The notes under the pieces: model-generated | What the model saw: only the letters and a program-made list of their open reading frames with translations | Told to the model about the DNA's origin: nothing | Databases searched by the model: none | Translations under genes and position numbers: made by a program | Shown: piece by piece, positions 33,747 through 41,217 of the stretch | Numbering within the stretch: position 1 is the first letter of the stretch | Layout: every line of letters begins with the position of its first letter | NCBI RefSeq assembly: GCF_028649475.1 | Contig: NZ_JAQSIP010000002.1 | Span: 638,255-702,254 of the forward strand | Length of the DNA stretch: 64,000 nt | Reading direction: 5' to 3' | Origin: Curvibacter cyanobacteriorum | Lineage (GTDB): Bacteria; Pseudomonadota; Gammaproteobacteria; Burkholderiales; Burkholderiaceae_C

Positions 33747-34931
33747 TTACAAGCCCAGTGCGCGACGCGCGATGATGTTGCGCTGGATTTCGTTGGAGCC
33801 GCCATAAATGCTGGTGACCCGACTGTGCAGGTAGGCCGTCATGGGCCCGGACTGATCCAGTGGCACCGCACCTGGCTGTGGGCCGGCCGGCGCAAAGCGG
33901 GTGGCGTCGTAGCCCAAGGTCTCGACCCACAGTTCAGTGGCTCGCTGCAGCAGTTCCGACCAGCGCAACTTCAACATCGAGCCTCGGGGCCCGGTGTCCA
34001 CGCCGGCCACGTTGTCAGCCAGCATGCGCAGGCCCATTTGCTCGATCGCCTGGACTTCTATCTCCAGTTGGCCCAGCTTGCTTCTGAACGATGGGCTCTC
34101 ATACAGGGTGCGCTCGCCGTCCTGGGTTTGGCGTGCCCGCTCACGGACTTGTTCCAACTGGCGCGACAGGCGCACCCCCAGGTTGGCGGTCAGGGCCCGT
34201 TCCCGGTCCAGCAGCACTTTGCCGTAGCTCCAGCCCTTGCCTTCCTCGCCGATCAACTGGGTGACCGGTACGCGGACCGAGTCCAGGAACACTTCGGTCA
34301 CATGGGCCTGCTCATCCAGCGTGTGAAACGGCCGCACAGTGATGCCGGGCGTATCCATGTCGATCAGCAGCAGCGAAATACCGTCCTGCTTGCGCGTTTC
34401 ATCGCTGGTCCTGACCAGGCAGAACATGCGGTTGGCTTCGTGGGCGTAGCTGGTCCAGAGCTTCTGACCGGTGACGACGTAATGGTCGCCATCACGGACC
34501 GCCCGGGTGCGCAGGCCTGCGAGGTCCGAGCCCGCCTGGGGTTCCGAGTAGCCCTGGCACCACCAATCGGCCCCCGACAGAATGCCCGGCAGGTAGCGGG
34601 CCTTCTGTTCGGGCGTGCCATAGGTGAAAATAATGGGCCCGATGAGCTCCAGACCTTGGTGAAACTGAGGCGGCGCGTCAGCGGCGGCAGTCTCCTGCTC
34701 GAAGATGTGGATCTGCACCGGGGTCCAACCGGTACCGCCATGTTCTTTGGGCCAGGTGGGGGCGCCCCAGCCTTGTTCAAACAAGATGCGCTGCCATTGT
34801 CTGAAGCCTTCGGGGGTGGCCCGCATGCCCGAGCGAACCCGCTGGCGCAGGGCCTCGGGCACCTGCTGTTCACAGAACCGCCGCACCTCCATCCGGAACG
34901 CGCGGTCTGATTCGTTTTGATCTAGCCTCAT
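33747..34931 (-). CDS. Acyl-CoA dehydrogenase, first gene of the minus-strand operon
   Basis: The protein has 394 residues with full FAD and substrate motifs: 'PTWPKEHGGTGWTPVQIHIF', 'WWCQGYSEPQAGSDLAGLRT', 'VVTGQKLWTSYAHEANRMF' and 'IYGGSNEIQRNIIARRALGL'. It corresponds to the C-terminal half of the fused protein at 16654. Operator site 4 ends 3 bp before the ATG, so the AGG serving as ribosome-binding site lies inside the operator. It heads an eight-gene operon running to 26670. Confidence 0.94.
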   Translation of the reverse strand: MRLDQNESDRAFRMEVRRFCEQQVPEALRQRVRSGMRATPEGFRQWQRILFEQGWGAPTWPKEHGGTGWTPVQIHIFEQETAAADAPPQFHQGLELIGPIIFTYGTPEQKARYLPGILSGADWWCQGYSEPQAGSDLAGLRTRAVRDGDHYVVTGQKLWTSYAHEANRMFCLVRTSDETRKQDGISLLLIDMDTPGITVRPFHTLDEQAHVTEVFLDSVRVPVTQLIGEEGKGWSYGKVLLDRERALTANLGVRLSRQLEQVRERARQTQDGERTLYESPSFRSKLGQLEIEVQAIEQMGLRMLADNVAGVDTGPRGSMLKLRWSELLQRATELWVETLGYDATRFAPAGPQPGAVPLDQSGPMTAYLHSRVTSIYGGSNEIQRNIIARRALGL

Positions 34932-34934
34932 ATT

Positions 34935-34956
34935 TTACCTGCCGATCGGTAAGTAA
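34935..34956. promoter_or_regulatory. TetR-type operator, site 4 (before the minus-strand operon)
   Basis: Half-sites TTACCTGCCGA and TCGGTAAGTAA form a near-perfect palindrome. It lies immediately upstream of the acyl-CoA dehydrogenase ATG at 34931 and overlaps its ribosome-binding site on the minus strand. Confidence 0.77.
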
Positions 34957-35014
34957 CTGATTCAAAAAAAAGCACGTCGAGGCGTGCGTCATCAATCTTC
35001 GTTCGGCATAAATC

Positions 35015-35036
35015 TACTTGCCGACTGGTTAATAAT
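35015..35036. promoter_or_regulatory. TetR-type operator, site 5 (divergent region before TetR regulator 2)
   Basis: Half-sites CTACTTGCCGA and CTGGTTAATAA are a weaker copy of the same palindrome, 59 bp from site 4 and about 118 bp before the TetR start. It could serve autoregulation. Confidence 0.6.
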
Positions 35037-35075
35037 ACTGTCATTCCTGCACCACTCACAAGGCGCCCGGATCAT

Positions 35076-35120
35076 GGTTAACCCTGTATCCCACGACCAG
35101 TCTGTGTTTGCGGGTTAACC
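35076..35120. repeat. Paired GGTTAACC palindromes in the TetR 2 leader
   Basis: GGTTAACCC at 35076-35084 and GGGTTAACC at 35112-35120 are inverted copies of a perfect 8-bp palindrome. They lie between operator site 5 and the TetR 2 start. They may be a second operator type or part of an mRNA structure. Confidence 0.4.
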
Positions 35121-35153
35121 TTTCACCATCAAGTCTTCCAGAAAGCATCTCCT

Positions 35154-35888
35154 ATGGCATCCCGTGCTGGCACCCCACAGTCTTCGATTGAGCCAACCTC
35201 GACCGGGCACAACCGTGAAGATCAACTGCTCGACATCGCTCGACGCCTGTTCGCGAACCGCGGCTTCCATGCCACCTCGCTGCGCGACATTGCCGAGGAG
35301 GCCAAGATCACCAAGGCGGCGCTCTACTACCACTTCCCCAACAAGGACGAGTTGTACGAGCGTGTGGTGATCCAGTCGCTGGACGCTTTGGTGCAGATGG
35401 TGGCGGCCGACGTGGCCCGCGCCAAGACGCCCACGGATCGCGTGCGGGCATTCATGCATTCCTCGGCCCACTTCCTGGACGAACACCGTGAGCACTGGCT
35501 GGCGGGCGCCAACGCATTCCGTGAGGCGGGTCAAACCGAGCGCCGGGGGGTGGCCCTGCACTTGCGCGACACCTACGAAAAGTTGCTGCGCCGTTGTGTC
35601 AGCGAAGGCATCGAGGCTGGCGAGTTCCGTGAGGTGGATGCGGCCATGACGACCCGGTTCTTGCTCTCGGGCCTCAACTACGTCACCCGCTGGCATTCGC
35701 CGACCGGCAAATTGACGGTCAAAGAAGTCATGGGGCAGTTTGTTGACATGGCCCTGCTGGGGCTGGCGGTGCGGGGCGCGGTGACCGAGGCGGAGCCTCC
35801 GTCGCCAGGTGTGCAGGCTGCAGAGCCACCCGCGTCGCCGCGCAAGGCTGCCGGAGCAAGTCGCAAGAAGGCGGCCCCGGCGACCTGA
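35154..35888 (+). CDS. TetR/AcrR-family regulator 2 of the catabolic island
   Basis: This is a 244-residue regulator. The HTH is at about residues 22-70 ('QLLDIARRLFANRGFHATSL', 'DIAEEAKITKAALYYHFPNK'), and the ligand-binding part ends with 'FLLSGLNYVTRWHSPTGKLT'. A C-terminal tail of about 30 residues is rich in Ala, Pro, Lys and Arg ('SPRKAAGASRKKAAP') and is absent from its paralogue at 13363. It is transcribed divergently from the acyl-CoA dehydrogenase operon with operator sites 4 and 5 between them. It is a second candidate repressor for the shared palindrome. Confidence 0.94.
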   Translation: MASRAGTPQSSIEPTSTGHNREDQLLDIARRLFANRGFHATSLRDIAEEAKITKAALYYHFPNKDELYERVVIQSLDALVQMVAADVARAKTPTDRVRAFMHSSAHFLDEHREHWLAGANAFREAGQTERRGVALHLRDTYEKLLRRCVSEGIEAGEFREVDAAMTTRFLLSGLNYVTRWHSPTGKLTVKEVMGQFVDMALLGLAVRGAVTEAEPPSPGVQAAEPPASPRKAAGASRKKAAPAT

Positions 35889-35905
35889 AGCCGCCGGCTT
35901 TTTTT
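35888..35905 (+). terminator. Weak intrinsic terminator after TetR regulator 2
   Basis: AAGCC/GGCTT with a 3-nt loop followed by a run of Ts, starting at the stop codon. The short stem suggests partial read-through. Confidence 0.55.
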
Positions 35906-35916
35906 AGCTACAAAAC

Positions 35917-35934
35917 TTACCTGTCCACAGGTAG
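35917..35934. promoter_or_regulatory. Variant operator with shortened spacer before the amidohydrolase gene
   Basis: TTACCTG and CAGGTAG, the outer arms of the island palindrome, are separated here by only 4 bp instead of 8. It is located 69 bp before the amidohydrolase start. It may be a degenerate site or the target of the other TetR paralogue. Confidence 0.45.
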
Positions 35935-36002
35935 ATGTTGAACTGAATTTGGATGATCGCGCCTTCAGCGCGGGCTGAGGGCGGACTTTGGGGGAGCCGC
36001 GA

Positions 36003-37055
36003 GTGAGCGCTAAAAGCCCTGGATCAGGCAGCCATGCCGCCATTCCACGTCCTCGACCAGACTGGTTGGCCACGCACCACGAAACTGTGTTGGACCCTGA
36101 GCTGCCCATCGTGGATGCCCATCACCACCTTTGGTCTTTGCCTGATTTTGAGTATCTGGCGCCACAGTTTCAGCACGATCTGGCAACGGGGCACCGGGTC
36201 GAGGCCACGGTCTATGTCGAATGCCTGTCCAACTACCTGTCCCAGGGGCCTGAGTCCTTGCAGGCGGTGGGTGAAACCCGCTTCGTCGTTGAGCAAGCGA
36301 CCTCCCACGCTCAGAGCGGCGCCTCTACCCGCTTGTGCGAGGCCATCGTTGGATGGGCCGACCTGAGCCTCGGCGCAGCGGTGGAGGCTGTTCTGCACGC
36401 CCATGCGGATGCCGGAGGAGGGCGCTTCCGCGGCCTTCGCGCCCGCCCCACTTGGCATGAAGACACGCGCATTCACCCAGCGCAAACCGGTGGGCCCCAC
36501 TTCCTTTTGCAAGCGCCGGTGCTTGAGGCCGTGCGTGCCCTGGGGCGACTCGACCTGAGCCTGGATCTGTGGCTCTACCACACCCAACTGGAGGACGTGC
36601 TGACGCTCGCCGATCAGTGCCCCGAGACGCGGCTGGTGTTGAACCATTGCGGCGGCCCCCTGGGGGTGGGGCCCTATGAGGGGCAGCGGTCCGAGGTGTT
36701 CTTGCGCTGGCGTCAATCCATGCGTCAGTTGGCCGCTCTGCCGCAGCTCCGCGTCAAGCTGGGCGGGCTGGCCATGCCGCGCATGGGCTTTGCCCTGGAT
36801 CAAGCGCCTGTGGCGCCAGGCTCAGAGTGCTTGGCCCGCCTCTGGGCGCCTTACCTGGAGACCTGCATCGAGCTGTTGGGTGCTGAGCGTTGCATGTTCG
36901 AAAGCAACTTTCCGGTCGACCAGGTCGGGTGCAGTTATGGGGTGTTGTGGAACACCTTCAAGCGGGTCACCCAGGGCTGCAGTGCGAGCGAGCGCCTGCG
37001 CCTGTTTGCCGGCACGGCCACCGACACCTACCGACTCACGCCTCTGAAGTTCTGA
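36003..37055 (+). CDS. Amidohydrolase-2 family metal-dependent hydrolase (PDC-lactonase-like)
   Basis: The GTG at 36003, preceded by GGGGGAG, gives 350 residues; a TTG at 35988 is in frame. The metal motif is 'VDAHHHLWSLPDFEYL' near residue 36. Later blocks are 'TRLVLNHCGGPLGVGPYEG' and 'CMFESNFPVDQVGCSYGVLW' with the C-terminal catalytic aspartate. This TIM-barrel group includes 2-pyrone-4,6-dicarboxylate lactonase and other lactone hydrolases. Here it could be a second lactone- or ring-opening hydrolase of the pathway. It lies in a gap between TetR 2 and the porin, behind a variant operator. Confidence 0.9.
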   Translation: MSAKSPGSGSHAAIPRPRPDWLATHHETVLDPELPIVDAHHHLWSLPDFEYLAPQFQHDLATGHRVEATVYVECLSNYLSQGPESLQAVGETRFVVEQATSHAQSGASTRLCEAIVGWADLSLGAAVEAVLHAHADAGGGRFRGLRARPTWHEDTRIHPAQTGGPHFLLQAPVLEAVRALGRLDLSLDLWLYHTQLEDVLTLADQCPETRLVLNHCGGPLGVGPYEGQRSEVFLRWRQSMRQLAALPQLRVKLGGLAMPRMGFALDQAPVAPGSECLARLWAPYLETCIELLGAERCMFESNFPVDQVGCSYGVLWNTFKRVTQGCSASERLRLFAGTATDTYRLTPLKF

Positions 37056-37125
37056 ATCTTCGGCTCTCTGGGCCCCGGCTCAGTGTTTGCCCTGTGTGGG
37101 AAATACATCAATTTCTCCGAAAAGA

Positions 37126-37147
37126 TTACCTGCCGACCGGTAAGTTG
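37126..37147. promoter_or_regulatory. TetR-type operator, site 7 (before the porin gene)
   Basis: Half-sites TTACCTGCCGA and CCGGTAAGTTG lie about 65 bp before the porin ATG. The left half is identical to those at 14089 and 34935. Confidence 0.75.
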
Positions 37148-37213
37148 AGATACATTTCGACGCAGCGGGACACATCGGAAACCGCTGCGGATACCAACTC
37201 GACTGGAGACAAC

Positions 37214-38320
37214 ATGAGAAAGCAACTTCCTATCACGGCCCTGGTGGCCACGCTGGCCGCGCCAATGGCCATGGCGCAATCGTCGGTGACGATCTATGGG
37301 GTCATTGACTTGGCCTTCACCCGGGCCAGCAATGGGCCCGCCAACATCACCCGCGTCGATTCAGGTACCGGCTGGGGTTCGCGACTCGGGTTCCGGGGCT
37401 CGGAAGACTTGGGCGGTGGTCTCAAGGCCAACTTCCTGTTGGAGCAGGGCTTTGATGCGAGCTCGGGTGCGCTGCAGCAAGGCGGGGCCGCCTTCGGTCG
37501 CTCGGCCTGGTTGGGTCTGAGTGGCAGCAACTGGGAAACCCGCCTCGGGCGCCAACTGTCGCCAACCGCCTTGTCCCTGCTGGCGGTGGATCCGGGCGTG
37601 GGCAATTACTACGCCAACCTGCAACAGACAGGCATTGGTTCGCTGCAAAGCCCCGCCTCGGTGGCCGGCGACCCAGGCCACCAATCCACCGCGCGCATCA
37701 ACAACTCGGCCTCGGTCCGCTGGACTGAAGGTTCTTGGATGGTCCGTGCCTTGGTGGCCCCAGGCCAATCGGACTCGACCGGCGCAGGCAACCTTCATGG
37801 TGGCAGCGTGACCTACGAGAAGGGGCCGTTGCTCGGCACCGCCGCCTACACCCGCTTCAAGCAGTACGCCAAAGACATTCCCAGCGGCGCCGCGCCAGGC
37901 TGGCAAACGGAGTGGACGCTGGCCGGTTCTTACAAATTTGGTCTGGCCAAGCTGGAAGGCGGCTTCTACAGCTTTGACCCCTCTGAGCGCAACAAGACGC
38001 TGGCCGCCACCACGGTGTTGAAGTCGCAATCGCGCTGGATTGGCGCCACGGTGCCCACGGGCACGGGGCAGGTGCTGGTGCAGTACATCCGCAACAACGT
38101 GCAAAGAATGCCGGGAGTCGCCGCGGCGAACTCCGACATCCTTGGTGCAACCTACGAGCACTTCCTCTCCAAGCGGACCGTGGCTTATGCCAGCGCTGGC
38201 AGCGTGCGCAACAGCGCGACCAGCAACACCATGCTGGTCGGTAGCACCACGGCAGTCGTGCCCGGGGCCATGGGGGCCAGTGTGAAGGCGGTGTCTTTCG
38301 GGCTTCGCCACAGTTTCTGA
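37214..38320 (+). CDS. Outer-membrane porin (Burkholderiales general porin family)
   Basis: The ATG at 37214, after GGAGACAAC, gives 368 residues; the longer upstream frame overlaps the amidohydrolase. A signal peptide ends 'APMAMAQ', followed by the typical porin start 'SSVTIYGVIDLAF' and 'SRLGFRGSEDLGGGLKANF'. The C-terminal phenylalanine ('VSFGLRHSF') is the outer-membrane assembly signal. It forms a 16-strand trimeric channel in related proteins. Control by the island operator suggests dedicated uptake of the catabolic substrate across the outer membrane. Confidence 0.94.
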   Translation: MRKQLPITALVATLAAPMAMAQSSVTIYGVIDLAFTRASNGPANITRVDSGTGWGSRLGFRGSEDLGGGLKANFLLEQGFDASSGALQQGGAAFGRSAWLGLSGSNWETRLGRQLSPTALSLLAVDPGVGNYYANLQQTGIGSLQSPASVAGDPGHQSTARINNSASVRWTEGSWMVRALVAPGQSDSTGAGNLHGGSVTYEKGPLLGTAAYTRFKQYAKDIPSGAAPGWQTEWTLAGSYKFGLAKLEGGFYSFDPSERNKTLAATTVLKSQSRWIGATVPTGTGQVLVQYIRNNVQRMPGVAAANSDILGATYEHFLSKRTVAYASAGSVRNSATSNTMLVGSTTAVVPGAMGASVKAVSFGLRHSF

Positions 38321-38371
38321 GTTCGCCTTCTCCAAGGCATTTTTCGCGCCCCCCCGTACAGGGGGCATCGC

Positions 38372-38413
38372 AATCGCCAGAGGATGAGGGTTCATGCTCT
38401 GGCGATTTTTTTT
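38372..38413 (+). terminator. Strong intrinsic terminator after the porin gene
   Basis: A perfect 11-bp stem AATCGCCAGAG/CTCTGGCGATT with a 14-nt loop is followed by a T-run. It marks the right end of the catabolic island. Confidence 0.9.
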
Positions 38414-38448
38414 GAGGTCCAGCCCCTTTGCGGCTCGCCTGACCTGTT

Positions 38449-38862
38449 GTGCTCGATGCCATGCCACACACTTGCTGGGCGTTTCCGCCACCCTGGTTGT
38501 CGTCTATCGATGCAGCCGGTCAAGCCGCGGCTGGGCTGCCATCCAGCCCCCGGGCCTTGGCCAACCTGGCACGCGACAGCCTGCGCCTGGGCCATCATCG
38601 GGTGGCGACCCAGCGTTGCCTCATGCTGCGGGCGGCCGGGTTCGATTTGCCCGAGGACCTGGCCCACGTTTTGACCGAGCTGTTCATGCGTTTGTCGCCG
38701 GGCGAGCGGCTCCGGCTTCAGGCGCGTGCTGAATCCTGGGCGCTCATGCTGAGTCGGTCAGCGAGCTTGCAGCGTCCGGGCGAAGGCAGCCGATCGGATC
38801 GGTTCCATGTGGCCAGTTCAAAGCTTGGCCGGTACCCGGCGGGCCAGCGGGTGTCAAGGTAG
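38449..38862 (+). CDS. Small hypothetical protein
   Basis: A GTG-start frame of 137 residues (ATG at 38461 is an alternative). Codon third positions are GC-rich through 'LARDSLRLGHHRVATQRCLM' and 'LRAAGFDLPEDLAHVLTELF', which look like amphipathic helices with an acidic/basic pattern. No family was recognised and no clear ribosome-binding site is seen. It may be real but is uncertain. Confidence 0.42.
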   Translation: MLDAMPHTCWAFPPPWLSSIDAAGQAAAGLPSSPRALANLARDSLRLGHHRVATQRCLMLRAAGFDLPEDLAHVLTELFMRLSPGERLRLQARAESWALMLSRSASLQRPGEGSRSDRFHVASSKLGRYPAGQRVSR

Positions 38863-39084
38863 AGGGTGATGTACCACCCCGCGTGCCAGATCCGGTAGCG
38901 GCTTTCGGCTTGGCTGACCTGTCCATCCGGGCCACCTCAGGCGCCGTGGCGGGCGTAGGCGCCGATGACATGGCATGTTTGGACGGTGCAGTGGTGCTTT
39001 TGTCACACTTTGCCCCTCCTGCACCCAGCACCCGGTCACATGAAGCAGTTAAAACCAAGCTTCATTCAACACCGGGAGTTCCCC

Positions 39085-39477
39085 ATGGGTTTTTTCAGCA
39101 GCATTCTTTCTAAACTGGGCTTCGGTGAGCACGCGGTCGCCGCGGCAGAGCAGGCGCCCGGCGCTGCCACTGCACCCGCCAACGCGCCTGCGGCCGCGGC
39201 GCCGACCCCCATCAGCACGGTGGATGTGCTGGGGCAACTGGAGGCCCTGGCGGCCAGCCACCCTGAAAAGCTCAACTGGAAGGTGTCCATCGTGGACCTG
39301 ATGAAGCTGCTGGGGCTGGACAGCAGCCTGACCGCGCGCAAGGCCCTGGCCACCGAGCTGGGCTGCCCCGCTGACCGGATGGGCGACTCCGCCGCCATGA
39401 ACATGTGGCTGCACAAGACCGTGCTTCAAAAACTGGCCGCCAACGGCGGCAATGTGCCCGCCGATTTGCTGCACTGA
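39085..39477 (+). CDS. DUF3597 domain protein
   Basis: The ATG at 39085, after CCGGGAG, gives 130 residues; a longer frame upstream has poor coding character. After 'MGFFSSILSKLGFG' and an Ala/Pro-rich linker comes the DUF3597 core: 'LNWKVSIVDLMKLLGLDSSL', 'ARKALATELGCPADRMG', 'SAAMNMWLHKTVLQKLAANG' and 'VPADLLH'. The function of the family is unknown; it is often likened to LysM-adjacent proteins. It appears monocistronic. Confidence 0.88.
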   Translation: MGFFSSILSKLGFGEHAVAAAEQAPGAATAPANAPAAAAPTPISTVDVLGQLEALAASHPEKLNWKVSIVDLMKLLGLDSSLTARKALATELGCPADRMGDSAAMNMWLHKTVLQKLAANGGNVPADLLH

Positions 39478-39588
39478 CCCCCGGCCCGCGCGCGGCGGCT
39501 GGGCCCCTGCGGCGGGGTGGCCGCCGCGCCGTCCGGCCGCCGGCCCAGGCTTACGCGGTCAGCGGTTCAGGTTGGCGGGGGCCCCGGC

Positions 39589-41073
39589 TCAGGCCTGCGC
39601 GACCACCGGTGCGGCCACCGGCGCGGGCAGCACCTTGCCCGGGTTCAGCAGGCCTTGGGGGTCGAGGGCGTTTTTGATCTGCCACATCAGGGCCAGTTCA
39701 ACGTCGGACTTGTAGTGGCTGAGGTCGTCGCGCTTGGCCACGCCTACGCCGTGCTCGGCCGAGATCGAGCCTCCCGCCGCATGGGCCAGCGAGTCGACCT
39801 GGCGCGAAATCGGCTCGTAGAACGCGGCCAGGTAGTCCTTGGCAGGGCGGTCGGCGGGGCGCAGCGGGTTGAAGTGCACGTTGCCGTCGCCCATGTGGCC
39901 GTAAACAATCATGCGGGTCTGCGGCTCGAGGGCCAGCACCGCGGCGGTGGCTTCGTCAATGAAGGCGGCGATGCGCGACAGCGGCACCGACACATCGCAC
40001 TTGATGCTGCCCCCGGTGCGCGTCTGCGCGTCGGAGATCTCTTCGCGGATGCGCCAAAAGGTCTGGGCGTCGGCACCGCTTTGGGCCAGTGTCGCGTCCA
40101 GCACCAGGCCGCTGTCAAGCCCGGCTTCCAGCACCTGCATCAGGGTGGCATCCAGGCCCTCGGCCGAGGCGCCCGAGGTCAGCTCGATCAGCACCATCCA
40201 GTCATGGCGCGCCTCGAACGGCGACTTGACGTTGCCCAGGTAGCCCAGCACCAAGTCCAGCGCCGGGCCCGAGATCAGCTCGAACGCGGTCACCGCCTGG
40301 CCCGCGGTCTTTTTGGCCTCGCCCAGCAGGGCCACGGCGGCGGCCGGGCTGGCCACCGCAGCCAGCGCCACCGACGACGCAGTGGGCTGCGGCATGAGCT
40401 TCAGCACCGCCGCGGTCACGATGCCCAATGTGCCCTCCGAGCCAATGAACAACTGCTTGAGGTCGTAGCCCGTGTTGTCCTTGCGCAGGCCGCGCAGGCC
40501 CGAGTAGATGCGCCCGTCGGGCAGCACGGCCTCCACGCCCAGCACCAGGTCACGCATGTTGCCGTAGCGCAGCACGGCGGTGCCACCCGCGTTGGTGGAG
40601 ATGTTGCCGCCAATCTGGCACGAGCCCTCCGACCCAATGCGCAGCGGGAACAGGCGCCCCGCGTCCTCGGCGGCGCTGCGGGCTGCGTTCAGTGTCACAC
40701 CGGCCTGCAGCGTCAGGGTGTCGTTGACGGTGTCCACCGCCAGCACCTGGTTCATGCGGCGCAGGTTCAGCACCACGGCCGGGCTGCTGGCCTGGGCTTC
40801 AGGCACCGCCCCTCCCATCAACGAGGTGTTGCCCCCTTGCGGCACCACCACCACGCCGTGGGCATGGCACCAGGCCATCACCTGGCTGACTTGCTGGGTG
40901 CTGTTGGGCAGCACCACGGCAGCGGCCTGGCCCACGTACAGGCCGCGGTAGTCGGTCACAAAGGGCTTCAGGTCGGGGGCCTGGGTCAGGCAGGCCTGCG
41001 GGCCGACGATGGCAGTCAGGGCTTGGACGATGTCATCGGTCGAGACTGGGGAGGCGTGGAGAGGGGTCGTCAT
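39589..41073 (-). CDS. FAD-linked oxidase (GlcD/D-2-hydroxy-acid dehydrogenase family)
   Basis: The protein has 494 residues. The PCMH FAD-binding domain contains 'GVVVVPQGGNTSLMGGAVPE' and 'SEGSCQIGGNISTNAGGTAV' with 'LRYGNMRDLVLGVEAVLPDG'. The C-terminal oxidase domain has 'IVYGHMGDGNVHFNPL' and 'SISAEHGVGVAKRDDLSHYK'. Members oxidise D-lactate, glycolate or D-2-hydroxyglutarate to the 2-oxo acid and pass electrons to a quinone or ETF. A LysR gene is divergent to it. Which hydroxy acid it uses cannot be told. Confidence 0.92.
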   Translation of the reverse strand: MTTPLHASPVSTDDIVQALTAIVGPQACLTQAPDLKPFVTDYRGLYVGQAAAVVLPNSTQQVSQVMAWCHAHGVVVVPQGGNTSLMGGAVPEAQASSPAVVLNLRRMNQVLAVDTVNDTLTLQAGVTLNAARSAAEDAGRLFPLRIGSEGSCQIGGNISTNAGGTAVLRYGNMRDLVLGVEAVLPDGRIYSGLRGLRKDNTGYDLKQLFIGSEGTLGIVTAAVLKLMPQPTASSVALAAVASPAAAVALLGEAKKTAGQAVTAFELISGPALDLVLGYLGNVKSPFEARHDWMVLIELTSGASAEGLDATLMQVLEAGLDSGLVLDATLAQSGADAQTFWRIREEISDAQTRTGGSIKCDVSVPLSRIAAFIDEATAAVLALEPQTRMIVYGHMGDGNVHFNPLRPADRPAKDYLAAFYEPISRQVDSLAHAAGGSISAEHGVGVAKRDDLSHYKSDVELALMWQIKNALDPQGLLNPGKVLPAPVAAPVVAQA

Positions 41074-41217
41074 GGGGCAGGGCGGTTCAAGTCAAAACAA
41101 AAAGCAGGCCCCAAAAACGGTGCGCTGAGCGCTGTCGGGCCTGGGGGCATGCCGGCATTCTGGTTGACTCCACAAAGCGGCACAATCAGGCGCCTGTGCA
41201 TTCATTGACAACACATC

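Noticed and set aside
32412..34910. Plus-strand frame of 832 codons
   Set aside because: It is opposite the two acyl-CoA dehydrogenases and the CoA ligase, whose motifs are unambiguous.
39517..41208. Plus-strand frame of 563 codons
   Set aside because: It is a shadow of the FAD-linked oxidase gene; the translation is His/Gln/Arg-rich and matches no family.
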